From: Litoditis marina
Taxonomy: Eukaryota; Nematoda; Chromadorea; Rhabditida; Rhabditidae
Length of the DNA stretch: 64,000 nt
Assembly: GCA_964036275.1 (NCBI GenBank)
Contig: CAXIWQ010000405.1
Span: forward strand, 1 to 64,000
Direction of reading: 5' to 3'
Under the pieces are notes generated by a model that saw only the letters and a program-made list of their open reading frames with translations, did no database searches and was not told the origin of the DNA. Below are positions 10,500-24,420 of the stretch, piece by piece (within the stretch, counting starts at the first letter, position 1; the number at the start of each line of letters is the position of its first letter). The translations under genes were made by a program, and so were the position numbers.

Positions 10500-11279
10500 T
10501 TGCAGCTACAGAAAAAAGTTCATACGGCTATCAAGTCTGTTGCTCCCAGCTACAAAAACCTGATACGACAATCTATTCTGTGGCGCACAGCCACAAAAGA
10601 CAAATTAACGCGGTTATTGACTCTTTGCAGTGCAGCTACAGAAAAAAGTTTATATGGCTATCAAGTATGTTGCTCCCAGCTAGAAAAACCCAATACAACT
10701 ATCTATTCTGTGGCACACAGCCACAAAATACGATATAACGCGGTTATCGACTCTTTGCCTTGCAGCTACAGAAAAAAGTTCATACGGCTATCAAGTCTGT
10801 TGCTCCCAGCTACAAAAACCTAATACGACTTTATATTCTGTGGCGCACAGCCACAAACGACAAATTAACGCGGTTATTGACTCTTTGCCGTGCAGCTACA
10901 GAAAAAAGTTTATATGGCTATCAAGTATGTTGTTCCCAGCTAGAAAAACCCAATACAACTATCTATTCTGTGGCACACAGCCACAAAATACGATATAACG
11001 CGGTTATCGACTCTTTGCCTTGCAGCTACAGAAAAAAGTTCATACGGCTATCAAGTCTGTTGCTCCCAGCTACAAAAACCTAATACGACTTTATATTCTG
11101 TGGCGCACAGCCACAAAAGACAAATTAACGCGGTTATTGACTCTTTGCCGTGCAGCTACAGAAAAAAGTTTATATGGCTATCAAGTATGTTGCTCCCAGC
11201 TAGAAAAACCCAATACAACTATCTATTCTGTGGCACACAGCCCCAAAATACGATATAACGCGGTTATCGACTCTTTGCC
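10500..11279 (+). repeat. Dimeric HOR, 260 bp x 3
   Basis: Two monomer types alternate three times, at 10,500, 10,760 and 11,020. One carries gctcccagctacaaaaacc. The other carries ttatatggctatc, agctagaaaaaccc, the ACACA hairpin loop and tacgatataacg. The third dimer carries the cagccccaaaat change and leads into block 2. A related pair precedes the run at 10,111. Confidence 0.8.
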
Positions 11280-12190
11280 TTGCAGCTACAGAAAAAAGTT
11301 TATACGGCTATCAAGTCTGTTGCTCATGGCTACAAAAACCTAATACGACTTTATATCCTGTGGCGCACAGCCACAAAAGACAAATTAACGCGGTTATTAC
11401 CTCTTTGCCTTGCAGCTACAGAAAAAAGTTCATACGGCTATCAAGTCTGTTGCTCCCAGCTACAAAAACCTGATACGACAATCTATTCTGTGGCGCACAG
11501 CCACAAAAGACAAATTAACGCGGTTATTACCTCTTTGCCTTGCAGCTACAGAAAAAAGTTCATACGGCTATCAAGTCTGTTGCTCCCAGCTACAAAAACC
11601 TAATACGACTTTATATTCTGTGGCGCACAGCCACAAAAGACACAAATTAACGCGGTTATTGACTCTTTGCCGTGCAGCTACAGGAAAAAGGTTATACGGC
11701 TATCAAGTATGTTGCTCCCAGCTACAAAAACTGATACGACTATCTATTCTGTGGCGCACAGCCACAAAATACGAATTAACGCGGTTATCGACTCTTTGCC
11801 TTGCAGCTACAGAGAACAGTTCATACGGCTATCAAATCTGTTGCTCCCAGCTACAAAAACCTAATACGACAATCTATTCTGTGGCGCACAGCCACAAAAC
11901 ACGAAATATCGCGGTTATCGACTTGTTGGCTTGCAGCTACAGAGAAAAGTTCATACGGCTATCAAGTCTGTTGCTCCCAGCTACAAAAACCTGATACGAC
12001 AATCTATTCTGTGGCGCACAGCCACAAAAGACAAATTAACGCGGTTATTACTTCTTTGCCTTGCAGCTACAGAAAAAAGTTCATACGGCCATCAAGTCTG
12101 TTGCTCCCAGCTACAAAAACCTAATACGACTTTATATTCTGTGGCGCACAGCCACAAAAGACAAATTAACGCGGTTATTGACTCTTTGCC

Positions 12191-14923
12191 GTGCAGCTAC
12201 AGGAAAAAGGTTATACGGCTACCAAGTATGTTGCTCCCAGCTACAAAAACCTAATACGACTATCTATTCTGTGGCGCACAGCCACAAAATACGAATTGAC
12301 GCGGTTATCGACTCTTTGCCTTGCAGCTACAGAGAACAGTTCATACGGCTATCAAATCTGTTGCTCCCAGCTACAAAAACCTAATACGACAATCTATTCT
12401 GTGGCGCACAGCCACAAAATACAAATTATCGCGGTTATCGACTTGTTGGCTTGCAGCTACAGAGAAAAGTTCATACGGCTATCAAGTCTGTTGCTCCCAG
12501 CTACAAAAACCTAATACGACTATATATTCTGTGGCGCACAGCCACAAAAGACGAATTAACGCGGTTATTGACTCTTTGCCTCGCAGTTACAGAGAACATT
12601 TCATACGGCTATCAAATCTGTTGCTCCCAGCTACAAAAACCTAATACGACAATATATTCTGTGGCGCACAGCCACAAAGACGAATTAACGCGGTTATTGA
12701 CATTTTGACTTGCAGCTACAAAAAAAAATCATACGGCTATCAAGTCTGTTGCTTCCAACTACAAAAACATAATACGACTTTATATTCTGTGGCGCACAGC
12801 CACAAAATACAAATTAACGCGGTTATTGACTCTTTGCCTTGCAGTTACAGAGAACATTTCATACGGCTATCAAATCTGTTGCTCCCAGCTACAAAAACCT
12901 AATACGACTTTATATTCTGTGGCGCACAGCCACAAAAGACAAATTAACGCGGTTATTACCTCTTTGCCTTGCAGCTACAGAAAAAAAAGTTTATACGGCT
13001 ATCAAGTCTGTTGCTCCCAGCTACAAAAACCTAATACGACTTTATATTCTGTGGCGCACAGCCACAAAAGACAAATTAACGCGGTTATTGACTCTTTGCC
13101 GTGCAGCTACAGAAAAAAGTTTATATGGCTATCAAGTATGTTGCTCCCAGCTAGAAAAACCCAATACAACTATCTATTCTGTGGCACACAGCCACAAAAT
13201 ACGATATAACGCGGTTATCGACTCTTTGCCTTGCAGCTACAGAAAAAAGTTTATACGGCTATCAAGTCTGTTGCTCATGGCTACAAAAACCTAATACGAC
13301 TTTATATCCTGTGGCGCACAGCCACAAAAGACAAATTAACGCGGTTATTACCTCTTTGCCTTGCAGCTACAGAAAAAAGTTCATACGGCTATCAAGTCTG
13401 TTGCTCCCAGCTACAAAAACCTAATACGAATTTATATTCTGTGGCGCACAGCCACAAAAGACAAATTAACGCGGTTATTGACTCTTTGCCGTGCAGCTAC
13501 AGGAAAAAGGTTATACGGCTATCAAGTATGTTGCTCCCAGCTACAAAAACCTGATACGACTATCTATTCTGTGGCGCACAGCCACAAAATACGAATTAAC
13601 GCGGTTATCGACTCTTTGCCTTGCAGCTACAGAAAAAAAGTTTATACGGCTATCAAGTCTGTTGCTCCCAGCTACAAAAACCTAATACGACTTTATATTC
13701 TGTGGCGCACAGCCACAAAAGACAAATTAACGCGGTTATTGACTCTTTGCCGTGCAGCTACAGAAAAAAGTTTATATGGCTATCAAGTATGTTGCTCCCA
13801 GCTAGAAAAACCCAATACAACTATCTATTCTGTGGCACACAGCCACAAAATACGATATAACGCGGTTATCGACTCTTTGCCTTGCAGCTACAGAAAAAAG
13901 TTTATACGGCTATCAAGTCTGTTGCTCATGGCTACAAAAACCTAATACGACTTTATATCCTGTGGCGCACAGCCACAAAAGACAAATTAACGCGGTTATT
14001 ACCTCTTTGCCTTGCAGCTACAGAAAAAAGTTCATACGGCTATCAAGTCTGTTGCTCCCAGCTACAAAAACCTAATACGAATTTATATTCTGTGGCGCAC
14101 AGCCACAAAAGACAAATTAACGCGGTTATTGACTCTTTGCCGTGCAGCTACAGGAAAAAGGTTATACGGCTATCAAGTATGTTGCTCCCAGCTACAAAAA
14201 CCTGATACGACTATCTATTCTGTGGCGCACAGCCACAAAATACGAATTAACGCGGTTATCGACTCTTTGCCTTGCAGCTACAGAAAAAAAGTTTATACGG
14301 CTATCAAGTCTGTTGCTCCCAGCTACAAAAACCTAATACGACTTTATATTCTGTGGCGCACAGCCACAAAAGACAAATTAACGCGGTTATTGACTCTTTG
14401 CCGTGCAGCTACAGAAAAAAGTTTATACGGCTATCAAGTCTGTTGCTCATGGCTACAAAAACCTAATACGACTTTATATCCTGTGGCGCACAGCCACAAA
14501 AGACAAATTAACGCGGTTATTACCTCTTTGCCTTGCAGCTACAGAAAAAAGTTCATACGGCTATCAAGTCTGTTGCTCCCAGCTACAAAAACCTAATACG
14601 AATTTATATTCTGTGGCGCACAGCCACAAAAGACAAATTAACGCGGTTATTGACTCTTTGCCGTGCAGCTACAGGAAAAAGGTTATACGGCTATCAAGTA
14701 TGTTGCTCCCAGCTACAAAAACCTGATACGACTATCTATTCTGTGGCGCACAGCCACAAAATACGAATTAACGCGGTTATCGACTCTTTGCCTTGCAGCT
14801 ACAGAAAAAAAGTTTATACGGCTATCAAGTCTGTTGCTCCCAGCTACAAAAACCTAATACGACTTTATATTCTGTGGCGCACAGCCACAAAAGACAAATT
14901 AACGCGGTTATTGACTCTTTGCC
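12191..14923 (+). repeat. 2,733-bp 21-monomer unit, tandem copy 1 of 2
   Basis: It starts at the monomer with caggaaaaaggttatacgg and gctaccaagtatg. The next copy starts 2,733 bp later with the same monomer. Sequence around both joints (about 12,095-12,190 and 14,828-14,935) is shared for roughly 100 bp, so the crossover point cannot be placed more exactly. Confidence 0.85.
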
Positions 14924-17656
14924 GTGCAGCTACAGGAAAAAGGTTATACGGCTACCAAGTATGTTGCTCCCAGCTACAAAAACCTAATACGACTATCTAT
15001 TCTGTGGCGCACAGCCACAAAATACGAATTGACGCGGTTATCGACTCTTTGCCTTGCAGCTACAGAGAACAGTTCATACGGCTATCAAATCTGTTGCTCC
15101 CAGCTACAAAAACCTAATACGACAATCTATTCTGTGGCGCACAGCCACAAAATACAAATTATCGCGGTTATCGACTTGTTGGCTTGCAGCTACAGAGAAA
15201 AGTTCATACGGCTATCAAGTCTGTTGCTCCCAGCTACAAAAACCTAATACGACTATATATTCTGTGGCGCACAGCCACAAAAGACGAATTAACGCGGTTA
15301 TTGACTCTTTGCCTCGCAGTTACAGAGAACATTTCATACGGCTATCAAATCTGTTGCTCCCAGCTACAAAAACCTAATACGACAATATATTCTGTGGCGC
15401 ACAGCCACAAAGACGAATTAACGCGGTTATTGACATTTTGACTTGCAGCTACAAAAAAAAATCATACGGCTATCAAGTCTGTTGCTTCCAACTACAAAAA
15501 CATAATACGACTTTATATTCTGTGGCGCACAGCCACAAAATACAAATTAACGCGGTTATTGACTCTTTGCCTTGCAGTTACAGAGAACATTTCATACGGC
15601 TATCAAATCTGTTGCTCCCAGCTACAAAAACCTAATACGACTTTATATTCTGTGGCGCACAGCCACAAAAGACAAATTAACGCGGTTATTACCTCTTTGC
15701 CTTGCAGCTACAGAAAAAAAAGTTTATACGGCTATCAAGTCTGTTGCTCCCAGCTACAAAAACCTAATACGACTTTATATTCTGTGGCGCACAGCCACAA
15801 AAGACAAATTAACGCGGTTATTGACTCTTTGCCGTGCAGCTACAGAAAAAAGTTTATATGGCTATCAAGTATGTTGCTCCCAGCTAGAAAAACCCAATAC
15901 AACTATCTATTCTGTGGCACACAGCCACAAAATACGATATAACGCGGTTATCGACTCTTTGCCTTGCAGCTACAGAAAAAAGTTTATACGGCTATCAAGT
16001 CTGTTGCTCATGGCTACAAAAACCTAATACGACTTTATATCCTGTGGCGCACAGCCACAAAAGACAAATTAACGCGGTTATTACCTCTTTGCCTTGCAGC
16101 TACAGAAAAAAGTTCATACGGCTATCAAGTCTGTTGCTCCCAGCTACAAAAACCTAATACGAATTTATATTCTGTGGCGCACAGCCACAAAAGACAAATT
16201 AACGCGGTTATTGACTCTTTGCCGTGCAGCTACAGGAAAAAGGTTATACGGCTATCAAGTATGTTGCTCCCAGCTACAAAAACCTGATACGACTATCTAT
16301 TCTGTGGCGCACAGCCACAAAATACGAATTAACGCGGTTATCGACTCTTTGCCTTGCAGCTACAGAAAAAAAGTTTATACGGCTATCAAGTCTGTTGCTC
16401 CCAGCTACAAAAACCTAATACGACTTTATATTCTGTGGCGCACAGCCACAAAAGACAAATTAACGCGGTTATTGACTCTTTGCCGTGCAGCTACAGAAAA
16501 AAGTTTATATGGCTATCAAGTATGTTGCTCCCAGCTAGAAAAACCCAATACAACTATCTATTCTGTGGCACACAGCCACAAAATACGATATAACGCGGTT
16601 ATCGACTCTTTGCCTTGCAGCTACAGAAAAAAGTTTATACGGCTATCAAGTCTGTTGCTCATGGCTACAAAAACCTAATACGACTTTATATCCTGTGGCG
16701 CACAGCCACAAAAGACAAATTAACGCGGTTATTACCTCTTTGCCTTGCAGCTACAGAAAAAAGTTCATACGGCTATCAAGTCTGTTGCTCCCAGCTACAA
16801 AAACCTAATACGAATTTATATTCTGTGGCGCACAGCCACAAAAGACAAATTAACGCGGTTATTGACTCTTTGCCGTGCAGCTACAGGAAAAAGGTTATAC
16901 GGCTATCAAGTATGTTGCTCCCAGCTACAAAAACCTGATACGACTATCTATTCTGTGGCGCACAGCCACAAAATACGAATTAACGCGGTTATCGACTCTT
17001 TGCCTTGCAGCTACAGAAAAAAAGTTTATACGGCTATCAAGTCTGTTGCTCCCAGCTACAAAAACCTAATACGACTTTATATTCTGTGGCGCACAGCCAC
17101 AAAAGACAAATTAACGCGGTTATTGACTCTTTGCCGTGCAGCTACAGAAAAAAGTTTATACGGCTATCAAGTCTGTTGCTCATGGCTACAAAAACCTAAT
17201 ACGACTTTATATCCTGTGGCGCACAGCCACAAAAGACAAATTAACGCGGTTATTACCTCTTTGCCTTGCAGCTACAGAAAAAAGTTCATACGGCTATCAA
17301 GTCTGTTGCTCCCAGCTACAAAAACCTAATACGAATTTATATTCTGTGGCGCACAGCCACAAAAGACAAATTAACGCGGTTATTGACTCTTTGCCGTGCA
17401 GCTACAGGAAAAAGGTTATACGGCTATCAAGTATGTTGCTCCCAGCTACAAAAACCTGATACGACTATCTATTCTGTGGCGCACAGCCACAAAATACGAA
17501 TTAACGCGGTTATCGACTCTTTGCCTTGCAGCTACAGAAAAAAAGTTTATACGGCTATCAAGTCTGTTGCTCCCAGCTACAAAAACCTAATACGACTTTA
17601 TATTCTGTGGCGCACAGCCACAAAAGACAAATTAACGCGGTTATTGACTCTTTGCC
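14924..17656 (+). repeat. 2,733-bp 21-monomer unit, tandem copy 2 of 2
   Basis: Repeats 12,191-14,923, including the 5-monomer ladder (15,964, 16,615, 17,136) with its missing monomer, and then continues into the sequence that follows the single copy in block 1 (17,787 corresponds to 3,613). This is what an unequal crossover or replication-slippage duplication of one HOR unit would leave. Confidence 0.85.
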
Positions 17657-19870
17657 GTGCAGCTACAGAAAAAAGTTTATATGGCTATCAAGTATGTTGC
17701 TCCCAGCTAGAAAAACCCAATACAACTATCTATTCTGTGGCACACAGCCCCAAAATACGATATAACGCGGTTATCGACTCTTTGCCTTGCAGCTACAGAA
17801 AAAAGTTTATACGGCTATCAAGTCTGTTGCTCATGGCTACAAAAACCTAATACGACTTTATATCCTGTGGCGCACAGCCACAAAAGACAAATTAACGCGG
17901 TTATTACCTCTTTGCCTTGCAGCTACAGAAAAAAGTTCATACGGCTATCAAGTCTGTTGCTCCCAGCTACAAAAACCTGATACGACAATCTATTCTGTGG
18001 CGCACAGCCACAAAAGACAAATTAACGCGGTTATTACCTCTTTGCCGTGCAGCTACAGGAAAAAGGTTATACGGCTATCAAGTATGTTGCTCCCAGCTAC
18101 AAAAACCTGATACGACTATCTATTCTGTGGCGCACAGCCACAAAATACGAATTAACGCGGTTATCGACTCTTTGCCTTGCAGCTACAGAGAACAGTTCAT
18201 ACGGCTATCAAATCTGTTGCTCCCAGCTACAAAAACCTAATACGACAATCTATTCTGTGGCGCACAGCCACAAAACACGAAATATCGCGGTTATCGACTT
18301 GTTGGCTTGCAGCTACAGAGAAAAGTTCATACGGCTATCAAGTCTGTTGCTCCCAGCTACAAAAACCTGATACGACAATCTATTCTGTGGCGCACAGCCA
18401 CAAAAGACAAATTAACGCGGTTATTACTTCTTTGCCTTGCAGCTACAGAAAAAAGTTCATACGGCCATCAAGTCTGTTGCTCCCAGCTACAAAAACCTAA
18501 TACGACTTTATATTCTGTGGCGCACAGCCACAAAAGACAAATTAACGCGGTTATTGACTCTTTGCCGTGCAGCTACAGGAAAAAGGTTATACGGCTACCA
18601 AGTATGTTGCTCCCAGCTACAAAAACCTAATACGACTATCTATTCTGTGGCGCACAGCCACAAAATACGAATTGACGCGGTTATCGACTCTTTGCCTTGC
18701 AGCTACAGAGAACAGTTCATACGGCTATCAAATCTGTTGCTCCCAGCTACAAAAACCTAATACGACAATCTATTCTGTGGCGCACAGCCACAAAATACAA
18801 ATTATCGCGGTTATCGACTTGTTGGCTTGCAGCTACAGAGAAAAGTTCATACGGCTATCAAGTCTGTTGCTCCCAGCTACAAAAACCTAATACGACTATA
18901 TATTCTGTGGCGCACAGCCACAAAAGACGAATTAACGCGGTTATTGACTCTTTGCCTCGCAGTTACAGAGAACATTTCATACGGCTATCAAATCTGTTGC
19001 TCCCAGCTAAAAAAACCTAATACGACAATATATTCTGTGGCGCACAGCCACAAAGACGAATTAACGCGGTTATTGACATTTTGACTTGCAGCTACAAAAA
19101 AAAAATCATACGGCTATCAAGTCTGTTGCTTCCAACTACAAAAACATAATACGACTTTATATTCTGTGGCGCACAGCCACAAAATACAAATTAACGCGGT
19201 TATTGACTCTTTGCCTTGCAGTTACAGAGAACATTTCATACGGCTATCAAATCTGTTGCTCCCAGCTACAAAAACCTAATACGACTTTATATTCTGTGGC
19301 GCACAGCCACAAAAGACAAATTAACGCGGTTATTACCTCTTTGCCTTGCAGCTACAGAAAAAAAAAGTTTATACGGCTATCAAGTCTGTTGCTCCCAGCT
19401 ACAAAAACCTAATACGACTTTATATTCTGTGGCGCACAGCCACAAAAGACAAATTAACGCGGTTATTGACTCTTTGCCGTGCAGCTACAGAAAAAAGTTT
19501 ATATGGCTATCAAGTATGTTGCTCTCAGCTACAAAAACCTAATACGACTTTATATTCTGTGGCGCACAGCCACAAAAGACAAATTAACGCGGTTATTACC
19601 TCTTTGCCTTGCAGCTACAGAAAAAAAAGTTTATACGGCTATCAAGTATGTTGCTCCCAGCTACAAAAACCTAATACGACTTTATATTCTGTGGCGCACA
19701 GCCACAAAAGACAAATTAACGCGGTTATTGACTCTTTGCCGTGCAGCTACAGAAAAAAGTTTATATGGCTATCAAGTATGTTGCTCCCAGCTAGAAAAAC
19801 CCAATACAACTATCTATTCTGTGGCACACAGCCACAAAATACGATATAACGCGGTTATCGACTCTTTGCC

Positions 19871-20521
19871 TTGCAGCTACAGAAAAAAGTTTATACGGCT
19901 ATCAAGTCTGTTGCTCATGGCTACAAAAACCTAATACGACTTTATATCCTGTGGCGCACAGCCACAAAAGACAAATTAACGCGGTTATTACCTCTTTGCC
20001 TTGCAGCTACAGAAAAAAGTTCATACGGCTATCAAGTCTGTTGCTCCCAGCTACAAAAACCTAATACGAATTTATATTCTGTGGCGCACAGCCACAAAAG
20101 ACAAATTAACGCGGTTATTGACTCTTTGCCGTGCAGCTACAGGAAAAAGGTTATACGGCTATCAAGTATGTTGCTCCCAGCTACAAAAACCTGATACGAC
20201 TATCTATTCTGTGGCGCACAGCCACAAAATACGAATTAACGCGGTTATCGACTCTTTGCCTTGCAGCTACAGAAAAAAAGTTTATACGGCTATCAAGTCT
20301 GTTGCTCCCAGCTACAAAAACCTAATACGACTTTATATTCTGTGGCGCACAGCCACAAAAGACAAATTAACGCGGTTATTGACTCTTTGCCGTGCAGCTA
20401 CAGAAAAAAGTTTATATGGCTATCAAGTATGTTGCTCCCAGCTAGAAAAACCCAATACAACTATCTATTCTGTGGCACACAGCCCCAAAATACGATATAA
20501 CGCGGTTATCGACTCTTTGCC
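19871..20521 (+). repeat. 5-monomer HOR copy (651 bp) within block 2
   Basis: Counterpart of 5,696-6,346, offset 14,175 bp, with the same cagccccaaaat private change near 20,480 and bounded by ctcatggctac monomers on both sides. Confidence 0.75.
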
Positions 20522-21433
20522 TTGCAGCTACAGAAAAAAGTTTATACGGCTATCAAGTCTGTTGCTCATGGCTACAAAAACCTAATACGACTTTATATCC
20601 TGTGGCGCACAGCCACAAAAGACAAATTAACGCGGTTATTACCTCTTTGCCTTGCAGCTACAGAAAAAAGTTCATACGGCTATCAAGTCTGTTGCTCCCA
20701 GCTACAAAAACCTGATACGACAATCTATTCTGTGGCGCACAGCCACAAAAGACAAATTAACGCGGTTATTACCTCTTTGCCTTGCAGCTACAGAAAAAAG
20801 TTCATACGGCTATCAAGTCTGTTGCTCCCAGCTACAAAAACCTAATACGACTTTATATTCTGTGGCGCACAGCCACAAAAGACACAAATTAACGCGGTTA
20901 TTGACTCTTTGCCGTGCAGCTACAGGAAAAAGGTTATACGGCTATCAAGTATGTTGCTCCCAGCTACAAAAACCTGATACGACTATCTATTCTGTGGCGC
21001 ACAGCCACAAAATACGAATTAACGCGGTTATCGACTCTTTGCCTTGCAGCTACAGAGAACAGTTCATACGGCTATCAAATCTGTTGCTCCCAGCTACAAA
21101 AACCTAATACGACAATCTATTCTGTGGCGCACAGCCACAAAACACGAAATATCGCGGTTATCGACTTGTTGGCTTGCAGCTACAGAGAAAAGTTCATACG
21201 GCTATCAAGTCTGTTGCTCCCAGCTACAAAAACCTGATACGACAATCTATTCTGTGGCGCACAGCCACAAAAGACAAATTAACGCGGTTATTACTTCTTT
21301 GCCTTGCAGCTACAGAAAAAAGTTCATACGGCCATCAAGTCTGTTGCTCCCAGCTACAAAAACCTAATACGACTTTATATTCTGTGGCGCACAGCCACAA
21401 AAGACAAATTAACGCGGTTATTGACTCTTTGCC

Positions 21434-22213
21434 GTGCAGCTACAGGAAAAAGGTTATACGGCTACCAAGTATGTTGCTCCCAGCTACAAAAACCTAATAC
21501 GACTATCTATTCTGTGGCGCACAGCCACAAAATACGAATTGACGCGGTTATCGACTCTTTGCCTTGCAGCTACAGAGAACAGTTCATACGGCTATCAAAT
21601 CTGTTGCTCCCAGCTACAAAAACCTAATACGACAATCTATTCTGTGGCGCACAGCCACAAAATACAAATTATCGCGGTTATCGACTTGTTGGCTTGCAGC
21701 TACAGAGAAAAGTTCATACGGCCATCAAGTCTGTTGCTCCCAGCTACAAAAACCTAATACGACTTTATATTCTGTGGCGCACAGCCACAAAAGACAAATT
21801 AACGCGGTTATTGACTCTTTGCCGTGCAGCTACAGGAAAAAGGTTATACGGCTACCAAGTATGTTGCTCCCAGCTACAAAAACCTAATACGACTATCTAT
21901 TCTGTGGCGCACAGCCACAAAATACGAATTGACGCGGTTATCGACTCTTTGCCTTGCAGCTACAGAGAACAGTTCATACGGCTATCAAATCTGTTGCTCC
22001 CAGCTACAAAAACCTAATACGACAATCTATTCTGTGGCGCACAGCCACAAAATACAAATTATCGCGGTTATCGACTTGTTGGCTTGCAGCTACAGAGAAA
22101 AGTTCATACGGCCATCAAGTCTGTTGCTCCCAGCTACAAAAACCTAATACGACTATATATTCTGTGGCGCACAGCCACAAAAGACGAATTAACGCGGTTA
22201 TTGACTCTTTGCC
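21434..22213 (+). repeat. Tandem 3-monomer duplication (390-bp offset)
   Basis: Counterpart of 7,258-8,036. The inserted middle monomer here reads tacggccatcaag and tacgactttata. Block 1 reads tacggcatcaag and tacgaatttata, a clustered difference in otherwise near-identical blocks. Confidence 0.75.
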
Positions 22214-22344
22214 TCGCAGTTACAGAGAACATTTCATACGGCTATCAAATCTGTTGCTCCCAGCTACAAAAACCTAATACGACAATATATTCTGTGGCGC
22301 ACAGCCACAAAGACGAATTAACGCGGTTATTGACATTTTGACTT

Positions 22345-24420
22345 GCAGCTACAAAAAAAAATCATACGGCTATCAAGTCTGTTGCTTCCAACTACAAAAA
22401 CATAATACGACTTTATATTCTGTGGCGCACAGCCACAAAATACAAATTAACGCGGTTATTGACTCTTTGCCTTGCAGTTACAGAGAACATTTCATACGGC
22501 TATCAAATCTGTTGCTCCCAGCTACAAAAACCTAATACGACTTTATATTCTGTGGCGCACAGCCACAAAAGACAAATTAACGCGGTTATTACCTCTTTGC
22601 CTTGCAGCTACAGAAAAAAGTTTATATGGCTATCAAGTATGTTGCTCCCAGCTAGAAAAACCCAATACAACTATCTATTCTGTGGCACACAGCCACAAAA
22701 TACGATATAACGCGGTTATCGACTCTTTGCCTTGCAGCTACAGAAAAAAGTTTATACGGCTATCAAGTCTGTTGCTCATGGCTACAAAAACCTAATACGA
22801 CTTTATATCCTGTGGCGCACAGCCACAAAAGACAAATTAACGCGGTTATTACCTCTTTGCCTTGCAGCTACAGAAAAAAGTTCATACGGCTATCAAGTCT
22901 GTTGCTCCCAGCTACAAAAACCTAATACGAATTTATATTCTGTGGCGCACAGCCACAAAAAACAAATTAACGCGGTTATTGACTCTTTGCCGTGCAGCTA
23001 CAGGAAAAAGGTTATACGGCTATCAAGTATGTTGCTCCCAGCTACAAAAACCTGATACGACTATCTATTCTGTGGCGCACAGCCACAAAACACGAAATAT
23101 CGCGGTTATCGACTTGTTGGCTTGCAGCTACAGAGAAAAGTTCATACGGCTATCAATTCTGTTGCTCCCAGCTACAAAAACCTGATACGACAATATATTC
23201 TGTGGCGCACAGCCACAAAAGACAAATTAACGCGGTTATTACTTCTTTGCCTTGCAGCTACAGAAAAAAGTTCATACGGCCATCAAGTCTGTTGCTCCCA
23301 GCTACAAAAACCTAATACGACTTCATATTCTGTGGCGCACAGCCACAAAAGACAAATTAACGCGGTTATTGACTCTTTGCCGTGCAGCTACAGGAAAAAG
23401 GTTATACGGCTACCAAGTATGTTGCTCCCAGCTACAAAAACTTAATACGACTATCTATTCTGTGGCGCACAGCCACAAAATACGAATTGACGCGGTTATC
23501 GACTCTTTGCCTTGCAGCTACAGAGAACAGTTCATACGGCTATCAAATCTGTTGCTCCCAGCTACAAAAACCTAATACGACAATCTATTCTGTGGCGCAC
23601 AGCCACAAAATACAAATTATCGCGGTTATCGACTTGTTGGCTTGCAGCTACAGAGAAAAGTTCATACGGCTATCAAGTCTGTTGCTCCCAGCTACAAAAA
23701 CCTAATACGACTATATATTCTGTGGCGCACAGCCACAAAAGACGAATTAACGCGGTTATTGACTCTTTGCCTCGCAGTTACAGAGAACATTTCATACGGC
23801 TATCAAATCTGTTGCTCCCAGCTACAAAAACCTAATACGACAATCTATTCTGTGGCGCACAGCCACAAAGACGAATTAACGCGGTTATTGACATTTTGAC
23901 TTGCAGCTACAAAAAAAAATCATACGGCTATCAAGTCTGTTGCTTCCAACTACAAAAACATAATACGACTTTATATTCTGTGGCGCACAGCCACAAAATA
24001 CAAATTAACGCGGTTATTGACTCTTTGCCTTGCAGTTACAGAGAACATTTCATACGGCTATCAAATCTGTTGCTCCCAGCTACAAAAACCTAATACGACT
24101 TTATATTCTGTGGCGCACAGCCACAAAAGACAAATTAACGCGGTTATTATCTCTTTGCCTTGCAGCTACAGAAAAAAAGTTTATACGGCTATCAAGTCTG
24201 TTGCTCCCAGCTACAAAAACCTAATACGACTTTATATTCTGTGGCGCACAGCCACAAAAGACAAATTAACGCGGTTATTGACTCTTTGCCGTGCAGCTAC
24301 AGAAAAAAGTTTATATGGCTATCAAGTATGTTGCTCCCAGCTAGAAAAACCCAATACAACTATCTATTCTGTGGCACACAGCCACAAAATACGATATAAC
24401 GCGGTTATCGACTCTTTGCC
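22345..24420 (+). repeat. Partial third lineage-1 block
   Basis: From about 23,250 to 24,480 the monomer order follows 620-1,850 at an offset of 22,631 bp. Upstream, 22,732 begins with a ctcatggctac monomer and then jumps after three monomers to the type with cacgaaatatcg, so a stretch present in the other blocks is absent here. It carries more private changes than blocks 1 and 2 show against each other (for example ctatcaattctg, acttcatattc, aaaaacttaatacg). Confidence 0.75.

Larger units (their letters stand above)
11280..22345 (+). repeat. Long block copy 2 (lineage 1), expanded by 2,733 bp
   Basis: It matches block 1 almost base for base apart from the internal tandem duplication of the 21-monomer unit and a few single-base indels, such as a lost C at 11,730-11,731. 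The first part (about 11,050-12,520) also matches 6,120-7,590 at an offset of 4,933 bp. Its sequence therefore has two homologues within block 1, as expected if block 1 had itself been built by an earlier duplication. Confidence 0.85.

Noticed and set aside
11441..22345. Treating the block duplication as certainly real
   Set aside because: I report it as seen in the sequence, but near-identity at this scale is also what an assembly artefact gives, and the window cannot distinguish them without reads.
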